Shown here: in pieces, positions 57,975 through 64,000 of the stretch
How positions within the stretch are numbered: the first letter of the stretch is position 1
Layout: each line of letters begins with the position of its first letter
DNA from: Saccharibacillus sp. O23
GTDB lineage: Bacteria; Bacillota; Bacilli; Paenibacillales; Paenibacillaceae
Assembly: GCF_002205895.1 (NCBI RefSeq)
Contig: NZ_NJDE01000004.1
Coordinates: forward strand, 1 to 64,000
Reading direction: 5' to 3'
Length of the DNA stretch: 64,000 nucleotides
Made by a program: the position numbers and the translations under genes
Notes under the pieces: model-generated
The model's input: only the letters and a program-made list of their open reading frames with translations
Told to the model about the DNA's origin: nothing
The model's database searches: none

Positions 57975-58008
57975 AAACCGGCTCGCGTTTGGCTTTGCGA
58001 GCCGGTTT
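57975..58008 (-). terminator. Terminator of phosphotransferase gene
   Basis: AAACCGGCTCGC and GCGAGCCGGTTT form a perfect 12-bp stem; on the minus strand the T-run TTTTC follows. Confidence 0.9.
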
Positions 58009-58018
58009 ACATTCTCAA

Positions 58019-59071
58019 TTAGCGCAAAACATCTGATCGCAGCGCATTCAATGAACGAACCCGGCAAGGCTCGCTGTCGCGCATACGGACCAAATCCTCC
58101 GCCAGCGAACGGGCTTGTTCTTCCAACACGTCCGGTCCGTCCGTCCCTTCCAGATAGCGGGTCAGAAAATGCAAGAATACGTCCACTTTGCGCAGCCTCA
58201 TGAGTAGCGGAATCGCTTCGAGTTCTTCGGCATCGAATCTCAGCTCGGCGGCGACGCCTTCGAGAAACGCCGCGACGGCTTGCTCGTCGTCCGGAAGTCC
58301 GGATAGAATGACGGCCAGATCCATCGCCCGCGCATCGCGGGTACAGAACTCGAAATCCAGCAGCGCGACGAGACGCTCCGGAGATTCGGCATCGACCAAC
58401 AGGTTCGACGCGTTCAGATCGCCGTGCACCAATTGATGCGGCAGATCGCGCAGATGGTCCAATTCGCGCAGAATCTCGGCATGCGCTTCCGCCAACAGAC
58501 CGAGCTGCGCCCGCACGCCCGCAAGCGCGGCCGGCGGCTCGGCGCAGAACGCGCGCACCCGCTCGGGACCGCAGAGCGGATAAGCCTCGCCCAGTTCGTA
58601 ATACGGGCGATAAGCCGGCGCGCGCTCCGGCCGGATCGCCGCCAACGCCCGCGACAGCCTGCCGGCGGCGGCGCCGAACGCGCGCATGGGACGCGTATCC
58701 TCGTCCGCGGGCCGCATGCCTTCGATATACGCGAACAAGCACGCGTAACGGCCGCTGCCGTCCTCCAGCCGGACGAGCGTCTGACCCGCCCCGCCGCTCT
58801 CGCGCAGCGGCACCGGCGTCCGATAAGGCAGCTCGGCCTCGGCAAGCTTCAGCAGCACCTCGTGCTCGAACAAGATCCGGTCCGCTTCCCGGTGCGTCTC
58901 GTAAACGCGCAGCACATACCGCTTGCCGTCATGTTCGGCGAACCGCGTCGTGTTGTTCCATCCTTTCGCCCCCGCTTCGGGCGTCCCCGCATAATCCGGC
59001 CAATATCGCCGGATCGCTTCTTCCAATACTCCCGGAGCGGCTTCGCCCGCTCTTCCCGTTTCTGTCGTCAT
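58019..59071 (-). CDS. Aminoglycoside phosphotransferase-fold kinase (APH family)
   Basis: 350 residues, protein-kinase-like fold. The N-lobe contains GKRYVLRVYETHREADRI (ATP-binding Lys/Arg strand); the catalytic loop is HGDLNASN (H216-D218, with Asn223), followed by the metal-binding LLDFEFCTRDARAMDLA. The family includes homoserine, choline and antibiotic kinases; this sequence looks closest to homoserine-kinase-II-like proteins, but the substrate is unknown. ATG 59071 has GGAGCGAG upstream. Monocistronic. Confidence 0.85.
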   Translation of the reverse strand: MTTETGRAGEAAPGVLEEAIRRYWPDYAGTPEAGAKGWNNTTRFAEHDGKRYVLRVYETHREADRILFEHEVLLKLAEAELPYRTPVPLRESGGAGQTLVRLEDGSGRYACLFAYIEGMRPADEDTRPMRAFGAAAGRLSRALAAIRPERAPAYRPYYELGEAYPLCGPERVRAFCAEPPAALAGVRAQLGLLAEAHAEILRELDHLRDLPHQLVHGDLNASNLLVDAESPERLVALLDFEFCTRDARAMDLAVILSGLPDDEQAVAAFLEGVAAELRFDAEELEAIPLLMRLRKVDVFLHFLTRYLEGTDGPDVLEEQARSLAEDLVRMRDSEPCRVRSLNALRSDVLR

Positions 59072-59192
59072 CTTCTCGCTCCCGTCGCGCGTAATGCTTT
59101 CATTATATCGGCATGCGCCGGACGATAGGAAGCGCCTGCGGAAGAAAATCGACACAAGGCTGCTCGAGCGAACGGGACGAGCCGCACGTGCT

Positions 59193-59600
59193 CTAAGCGT
59201 TCGATTCCTGCTCTTCGCCCAGCGGAATCCGCCGGGGAGGCCGCACGTCCAAACAAGCCGCCGTCAGTTCTTCGACGTCCGCTTTTACCCGGCTCCACAT
59301 CAGGGTCATCCGGTCATGATGCCCCCGGCAGACATAATCGGCGCTCAATCGGTCTTCGAGCCGTTCCTGCCGCACGATCTTGATTCCGCGGGCGCGCAAA
59401 TTGTAGCGCACTTCCCGCATCTCGTGCCGGGTCTCCTCGCGTAGCCGGTCGAGCTGACGCGTCAGCGCGGCTCGCGTGCGCAGCGAAGAAACTTCGATCC
59501 GTTTGATGTCCGCATCGAGCACCTTGATCAAATAAGGCAGCTCCAGCATCGCCCGAATCAAGATCAGGTCTTCCTCCGTCGCTCTTTCCGTCGTTTTCAT
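59193..59600 (-). CDS. Unknown helical protein in the UvrX-YolD operon
   Basis: 135 residues, highly charged and almost wholly helical: LIKVLDADIKRIEVSSLRTRAALTRQLDRLREETRHEMREVRYNLRARGIK in successive blocks is Arg/Glu-rich and probably coiled-coil. A short CRGHHDRMTL motif (about 94) has one Cys and two His. No family is recognised. It is the third gene after uvrX-like and yolD-like genes, 58 bp after the YolD stop, so it is probably under the same SOS control. In Bacillales this place is often taken by small phage-type proteins. Confidence 0.7.
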   Translation of the reverse strand: MKTTERATEEDLILIRAMLELPYLIKVLDADIKRIEVSSLRTRAALTRQLDRLREETRHEMREVRYNLRARGIKIVRQERLEDRLSADYVCRGHHDRMTLMWSRVKADVEELTAACLDVRPPRRIPLGEEQESNA

Positions 59601-59658
59601 GAATCGTCGCTCCTTTGACCCGCGATTGCAACACTCCGACAGCGCGGGCGCGGTTCGC

Positions 59659-60003
59659 TCAATCTTCTTTGGTTTCGGCGCCGACGATGTCCGCGTAGAG
59701 AATGCGCCGGACGCCGTCCTCGTTGCTCAAACGAAGCGCGCCTTGCATCGGACTCGCGTCGGTTACGACGCCTTCCGTCCATAAGCTGCCGGCCCCTGCT
59801 TTTCGCAGCCGTAAACGAACGGGCAGCCCCGACGCCAGCGACCGTTTGACCGCTTCGTCGATCCGTTCCCGCTCGTCTTCGTGAATCGCGTCGGGCCGCC
59901 TGCCGTGGTGCTCGTCGGACGCGCGCAGGATGCGTTCGCGGTATTCCGGCAGAATCATCCGGCTCGATTCCCATAATCCGTTGCCTTGCAGCTTCTTGGT
60001 CAT
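59659..60003 (-). CDS. YolD-like protein
   Basis: 114 residues of the YolD family: GNGLWESSRMILPEYRERIL at the N-terminus, then the beta domain with LRLRKAGAGSLWTEGVV and DEGV-type end (NEDGVRRILYADIV). YolD-like proteins are regularly encoded next to UvrX/UmuC-type polymerases and are thought to be their accessory partner, like UmuD for UmuC. ATG 60003 overlaps the polymerase stop by four bases (ATGA), so the two are made together. Confidence 0.9.
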   Translation of the reverse strand: MTKKLQGNGLWESSRMILPEYRERILRASDEHHGRRPDAIHEDERERIDEAVKRSLASGLPVRLRLRKAGAGSLWTEGVVTDASPMQGALRLSNEDGVRRILYADIVGAETKED

Positions 60004-61247
60004 TTGTAATGTCCTCCGATCTTCTCCGCGCGTTCTTTGGCCCGACTGCCCGGCGCCAGAGACCGTCCCCGAGCGATGGCCGTCTCGCCGAACCGGTCTT
60101 TGATCTCGTCCATCATGCGATCGATCGCCCGCTGTTTTTCGCGATCTTCGAACAGCGAAGGCTGATAGACTTCCGACGGTCTCAAGCCGGACAGCGACAA
60201 GCCGATCCGCCGGACCGGAAGACCGTTCCAGCGTTCGCGAAGAAGCCGGCGGGCGGCTTCGAACAGTTCCGCCGTGATATCGCTCGGGTCGCGAAGTTTG
60301 GTTTTGCGACGAAATCCCTCGGCTCGGCCGTAACCGCCTTCGCCGTAAGCTCCGACGGACAGCGAAGTGCCCATGCGGCCCATCCTGCGGGCGCGCCGTC
60401 CGAGTTCGGTACAGAGATCGAGCAGCACCGTCTCGAGCTCCTCGATCGACGCATAGAGCCGAGGCAGCGTGATCGTCGTGCCGATCTCGCGCTGCTCTTT
60501 TGCCGTCCAAGGGGATACGGGCGAATCGTCGAGCCCGTTCGCCACGCGCCACAAGACTTCGCCGTTAACGCCCCAACGCGCCCGCAGCCTCATCGGCGGC
60601 GTACGGGCCAGTTCCCCGATCGTCAAGATGCGCATGCCTTGCAAATGCTTTTCCATCCGGCGTCCCACGCCCCACATGCGCCCCACGGGCTCGGGCCAGA
60701 TCTTGTTTTCCCAATCTTCTTGCGTATGTACGGCGCAGATGCCGCTGTCGGACGTTTTCGCCGCCAGATCGCAAGCCAGCTTGGCCTGCGCTTTGTTGGC
60801 CCCGATCCCGAATCGGGCCTGCACGCCGGTCTCCAGCGCGATGCGGGCCTGCATCAGACGCGCCAGTTCTTCCGGCTCCTTGCCGTAAGGCGACAGAGAT
60901 CCCGTCACCTCCGCGAACATCTCGTCGATCGAATAAGGCTCCACCCGATCCGTATAACGTTCGAGAATGCCGACGATCAGCGCCGACACTTCGATATAAG
61001 TTTGCATATGCGGCCGCACCGCGATCAGTTCCGGACACTTGGACAATGCGGCATCCAAGCGTTCGCCGGTACGGATTCCGTGCCTTTTGGCAATAGCGCA
61101 AGCCGCAAGTACCGCGCTCGAACGCACGGCCGGGTCCCCGACTACCGCGAGCGGAAGCGCCCGCCATTCGGGCCGCGCCGATTTTTCGATGCCGGCATAG
61201 AAACTCTCCATATCGGCCAGCATGACGATCCTCTTCGTCGTCTTCAT
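60000..61247 (-). CDS. Y-family DNA polymerase (UvrX/YqjW type)
   Basis: Error-prone lesion-bypass polymerase, 415 residues. Catalytic acids are in VMLADMESFYAGIE (first Asp) and YSIDEMFAEVTG (Asp-Glu). The thumb's helix-hairpin-helix region (VGRRMEKHLQGMRILTIGELA) and the little-finger domain follow. QPSLF near the C-terminus (in VYQPSLFEDREKQ) is a beta-clamp-binding motif. ATG 61247 follows GGAGGGACG. The promoter upstream contains a LexA box (61338-61351). Forms a three-gene SOS operon with yolD and the 135-residue protein. Confidence 0.92.
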   Translation of the reverse strand: MKTTKRIVMLADMESFYAGIEKSARPEWRALPLAVVGDPAVRSSAVLAACAIAKRHGIRTGERLDAALSKCPELIAVRPHMQTYIEVSALIVGILERYTDRVEPYSIDEMFAEVTGSLSPYGKEPEELARLMQARIALETGVQARFGIGANKAQAKLACDLAAKTSDSGICAVHTQEDWENKIWPEPVGRMWGVGRRMEKHLQGMRILTIGELARTPPMRLRARWGVNGEVLWRVANGLDDSPVSPWTAKEQREIGTTITLPRLYASIEELETVLLDLCTELGRRARRMGRMGTSLSVGAYGEGGYGRAEGFRRKTKLRDPSDITAELFEAARRLLRERWNGLPVRRIGLSLSGLRPSEVYQPSLFEDREKQRAIDRMMDEIKDRFGETAIARGRSLAPGSRAKERAEKIGGHYK

Positions 61248-61328
61248 GCTTCGTCCCTCCGATCGATTCCGACCGCCGTCAGGCTTCTTTTCGTTCGAAC
61301 CTTTTTCCGTTTTGCGGATTCTACATTC

Positions 61329-61356
61329 ATTATACACCGAACATCAGTTCTGTAAA
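61329..61356 (-). promoter_or_regulatory. Promoter of uvrX operon with LexA box in the spacer
   Basis: On the minus strand TTTACA (61351-61356) and TATAAT (61329-61334) are 16 bp apart. The spacer holds CGAAC-ATCA-GTTCT (plus strand, 61338-61351), matching the Bacillus LexA/DinR box CGAACNNNNGTTCG except for the last base. Binding there would block the promoter. Confidence 0.85.
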
Positions 61357-61511
61357 CGGATTTTATCCGGCACGCGGACATTCTTTTTGCGGTTCCTTTG
61401 GTTCGGGAATCCGCAGTCGGGTAAAACGAATAAGATGTTTCCGATCCGAACGGCCGCGATTCGAGCGCGATCTTCGCAGCCGAGTTCCCACTACAGAAGG
61501 AGGAAGACGAC

Positions 61512-62312
61512 ATGGCTATTTTCTCGAACAAAAAGACGATCTTCATCACCGGGGCGGGCAGCGGTCTCGGCAAAGGAACGGCGATCGGGCTGGCCCGCGC
61601 GGGCCACAAAGTCATCGCCACCGTCGAAACGATCTCGCAGGTGCCGGAATTCCGGCAGTACGCCGAATCGGAGAAGCTGGATATTCAAGTGTTCAAATTG
61701 GACGTGAACAATCCGCTCGATCGCGCGCAGGTCGAAGAACACGATTTCGACATCTTCGTCAGCAACGCCGCGATCGGTCATACCGGCCCGTTCGCCGAAG
61801 TGCCTGTCGAAAACGTGCGTCAGGTGTTCGAGACGAACTTCTTCAGCGCGATCGAATTGGCCCAGATCGCGGCGCGCAAATTCGTCGCGAACAAGAAAGG
61901 CAAAATCGTGTTCACCAGTTCGATCGCCGGACTCAGCGTCAATCCGTTCCTCGGCCCGTACTGCGCGTCCAAACATGCGCTCGAAGCCCTCGCCCAAGCG
62001 CTTCAGCAGGAACTCGAAAACTACGGCGTGCAGGTCGCGACGATCAACCCGGGACCTTACAAGACGGGCTTCAACGATATGATGTTCGAAGAAAAAGAAA
62101 AATGGTACGACGAAAAAACCAACTTCACCAAACGTTCCGATCTGCTCAAAGGCGAGCAGATGCTGGCCCAGCAGTTCGATCCGCAGGACATGATCGACAA
62201 GATGGTCGAGATCATCCCGCAGGACAAACACGATTTCCGTACCGTCTGGCCGGAAGCGTCCGAGCAGCAGGTGAAGACGTATCAAGCGGAACTTTGGGAG
62301 AAGAAGATCTGA
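61512..62312 (+). CDS. Short-chain dehydrogenase/reductase
   Basis: 266 residues, classical SDR. The NAD(P) motif TGAGSGLGKG is at about 14-23, the NNAG equivalent appears as VSNAAIGHTG, and the catalytic Ser-Tyr-Lys is in FTSSIAGL...PYCASKHALE (Tyr/Lys about 156/160). The substrate is not evident; related enzymes are annotated only as oxidoreductases. ATG 61512 follows AGAAGGAGGA. It ends before a terminator and the AT-rich region. Confidence 0.9.
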   Translation: MAIFSNKKTIFITGAGSGLGKGTAIGLARAGHKVIATVETISQVPEFRQYAESEKLDIQVFKLDVNNPLDRAQVEEHDFDIFVSNAAIGHTGPFAEVPVENVRQVFETNFFSAIELAQIAARKFVANKKGKIVFTSSIAGLSVNPFLGPYCASKHALEALAQALQQELENYGVQVATINPGPYKTGFNDMMFEEKEKWYDEKTNFTKRSDLLKGEQMLAQQFDPQDMIDKMVEIIPQDKHDFRTVWPEASEQQVKTYQAELWEKKI

Positions 62313-62323
62313 TATAGAAAAAT

Positions 62324-62372
62324 AGCAGTTCAATCCGTGACGCACTTTCGCGCTGTGGATAGACTGCTTTTT
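62324..62372 (+). terminator. Terminator after SDR gene
   Basis: AGCAGT and ACTGCT with an inner ATCC/GGAT pair form an interrupted stem, followed by TTTTTTCTTTTTT. Confidence 0.75.
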
Positions 62373-62447
62373 TCTTTTTTCATCCCTATACTAGATAAAA
62401 TGCGTCTTTTCTGATTTATCAGACATTGATCACTAAATGCTTACCTT

Positions 62448-63995
62448 CTAATTAACATCCTGCGACTTATCATCTGGTAAGTCAAATGCTTGTTGATTAG
62501 AAGAAATTAGATTTTCGGAAGCGATATCTTGTAATCTTTGAAATAAGACGCTTTTTTCACGGATTTTTTGATCTTCAATATTTGCATACATTTTTAGAGC
62601 AAAATTTAAATATTCATGATCCTTTTGGGCTTCTGCTTTTATACGTTGGATAAATAATTCTCTATTTTTGTGTGAGTTAACATAATCAAAATCAAGCAAT
62701 TCTGCTTTCAGGTAACTATTCAACGCTTCTTTCCACTTATTTTCTATAAATTCTGTCCTCATAAGATTCAAACGAAACATGGCATTATCTTTTTTCTCAA
62801 TCGCTTTTATATAATATTTTTCTGCTTCAAGATAAAAACCTTTATTTCCCTCGTTTTTAGCCAGACTACTGAAAATGACCCCCATCATATTATAGTTGTG
62901 TGATGACATCGATTTATTGTTAGCTTCACAATAATCCAAGATCAATTCAAATTGATTAAGTGCCTGATCTAAAAGTTGTTTCTTTCTTTCCTGCTCCAGT
63001 GAAAGGCTTTGATTATAATATGAGATCCCAAGCTTTCTCCTCACTTCAACTTCAAACTCTAATTTGTTCTCTAATCCTTTTGTGTAATATTTCACTGACT
63101 GAAAATGGTTTTCCTTATTATACCATGCATCACCTATTAAAAATAAATGCGTCGAATCTACTTCGATCTCCGAATCTCCACTTTCGCCTAGTAAAAACCT
63201 GTCATAGTAAACCACTATTTTATCATCGATTTCAGAAGTTTCTTCGATATATTCCAAGTATGCTGCGATACGTTTTCGATTGACTTTCTCACTTTCAGGT
63301 TCTGGAATTAAATCAACCATCCCATCTTCTGAAATAATAGCAATTACGCATTGCTTATCCTCTTTTTTGAATTTCTCCAAATACCGGTATGCAGAATTGA
63401 AACGTGCCCCTCTGCTGGCATCTCCAACGCCTTCAGTAACTACACCATCCAAAATAACGCCGATCGCATGGCAGTATGCGCGAGTATCGTAATAAATTGC
63501 GCCGTCAATGGCGGTGAGTTGACTAATAAATTGTGGATCGATCAACTTCTTGATAACTGGAGTAGATTGTTTTCGCAAACGCTTGACTTCATCGACAGCC
63601 GTATCTGGATCCGTAATGACCACCATCGTTCCGCTTTTTTGCTTTGATGCTTCAAGAATCACTTGTGCCAAGCGCGCGAATTGAATATCTTTCGCTACTT
63701 CTCCTTCAGCATGATCATTGCGAAATTGTGCTTTGAGTGTACGATAAAGAAGTTCTGGCTCAAAGCTTTGTTGGCTGATTTCAGGATTTCGGAAAGCAAC
63801 CCCCATTAGCTTGTTAGAAATAATATTCAAGCTTGTCGTCATTGTAAAAGTTTTTCTTCCATCTTTAACTTCCCATTTTTTGTCCGTATTTTCCGTAGAC
63901 TCAATATTGAGCAGCGCTATTTCATACCTAGACAATCCTTTGAAATCAATCCGAAATACGATATTTTGAGTTTCTTTTAATACTGCCCAATCCAC
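62448..63995 (-). CDS. DAC (DisA_N/CdaA-like) domain protein with TPR-like C-terminus, possibly partial
   Basis: At least 515 residues. Residues 1-100 form an N-terminal domain with no match. Residues about 108-235 resemble the diadenylate-cyclase fold: GTMVVI strand, LIDPQFISQL helix, DGA at 164-166, RGARFN (195-200) where active enzymes have RHR, and ISEDGMVDLIP (221-231) where they have VSEETG-IS. Residues about 285-480 are TPR-like helices (GDAWYNKENHFQSVKYYTKGL, AEKYYIKAIEKKDNAMF). The degenerate RHR suggests nucleotide sensing or altered chemistry rather than c-di-AMP synthesis. G+C is far below all other genes here (about a third by eye), a sign of recent transfer. The first codon seen is GTG 63995, but the gene may begin outside the window. 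Confidence 0.75.
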   Translation of the reverse strand: MDWAVLKETQNIVFRIDFKGLSRYEIALLNIESTENTDKKWEVKDGRKTFTMTTSLNIISNKLMGVAFRNPEISQQSFEPELLYRTLKAQFRNDHAEGEVAKDIQFARLAQVILEASKQKSGTMVVITDPDTAVDEVKRLRKQSTPVIKKLIDPQFISQLTAIDGAIYYDTRAYCHAIGVILDGVVTEGVGDASRGARFNSAYRYLEKFKKEDKQCVIAIISEDGMVDLIPEPESEKVNRKRIAAYLEYIEETSEIDDKIVVYYDRFLLGESGDSEIEVDSTHLFLIGDAWYNKENHFQSVKYYTKGLENKLEFEVEVRRKLGISYYNQSLSLEQERKKQLLDQALNQFELILDYCEANNKSMSSHNYNMMGVIFSSLAKNEGNKGFYLEAEKYYIKAIEKKDNAMFRLNLMRTEFIENKWKEALNSYLKAELLDFDYVNSHKNRELFIQRIKAEAQKDHEYLNFALKMYANIEDQKIREKSVLFQRLQDIASENLISSNQQAFDLPDDKSQDVN

Positions 63996-64000
63996 TTCAC

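Noticed and set aside
62376-64000. Prophage or integrative element boundary at the AT-rich region
   Set aside because: No integrase, tRNA target, direct repeat or phage gene is visible in the window. The composition shift alone supports transfer but not an element type.
1-64000. tRNA, rRNA or insertion sequence
   Set aside because: No cloverleaf-type sequence with TTCGANNC-type loop in an intergenic setting, no rRNA stretch and no transposase reading frame were recognised by eye; a tRNA or IS scan would settle it.

Overview
The window looks like a chromosomal contig end from a Bacillales bacterium of the Paenibacillaceae (Paenibacillus/Saccharibacillus type). This is inferred from about 58% G+C, strong AAGGAGG ribosome sites, and genes whose closest recognisable relatives are Bacillus proteins (YpwA, YqkB, YtiB, YxcD, SunI, YitJ, Puc proteins, YolD/UvrX). 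The first ~171 bases are not native: 119-171 is a degraded Illumina adapter and 1-118 is an unplaced fragment joined to it, so mutL is cut off by the assembly.

Layout. 172-4382: mutL and mutS (minus). 4383-5105: intergenic tandem repeats. 5106-10904: household genes (aromatic acid exporter family, M32 carboxypeptidase, Fe-S protein, carbonic anhydrase, PadR regulator, secreted Gly-rich protein, YxcD, SunI-like protein). 11066-17588: hexuronate catabolism, with an AraC regulator, a LacI regulator and uxaB-uxaA-uxaC; an identical 12-bp sequence lies upstream of lacI and of uxaB. 17777-24991: a second sugar region with an AraC regulator divergent from a GHL6-type putative glycosidase, a secreted protein, a GH29 fucosidase and an SGNH hydrolase. 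25150-37140: a purine (allantoin) degradation cluster with pucH, pucI, an FAH-family hydrolase, an amidase, an NCS2 permease, pucG, pucF and divergent pucR. It has TnrA/GlnR-like sites, a PucR-box-like site and, in the middle, a second intergenic island carrying the same repeats as 4783-5048. 37276-38886: two small unknown proteins and a CBS protein. 39033-43378: yitJ and metE for methionine synthesis. 43796-62312: an MFS transporter, a stalk-domain secreted protein, an 1807-residue kinase/ATPase/GAF/PAS/GGDEF protein, a lipoprotein, an Imm51-like protein, a LysR/EamA divergent pair, small unknown proteins, a MarR regulator, a phosphotransferase, an SOS-type UvrX-YolD operon and an SDR. 62448-64000: a sharply AT-rich gene with a DisA/CdaA-like nucleotidyl-cyclase fold joined to TPR-like helices, running to the window edge.

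Working together, uxaC-uxaB-uxaA convert glucuronate/galacturonate to 2-keto-3-deoxygluconate. PucI imports allantoin; PucH, PucF and PucG take it through allantoate and ureidoglycine to oxalurate and glycine, and the amidase and FAH proteins are candidates for the unassigned next steps. YitJ and MetE are two ways of methylating homocysteine. No tRNA, rRNA, CRISPR array or insertion sequence was recognised. The most interesting items are the paired repeat islands, the AT-rich DAC-like/TPR gene, the giant kinase-GGDEF fusion and the amidase/FAH pair.
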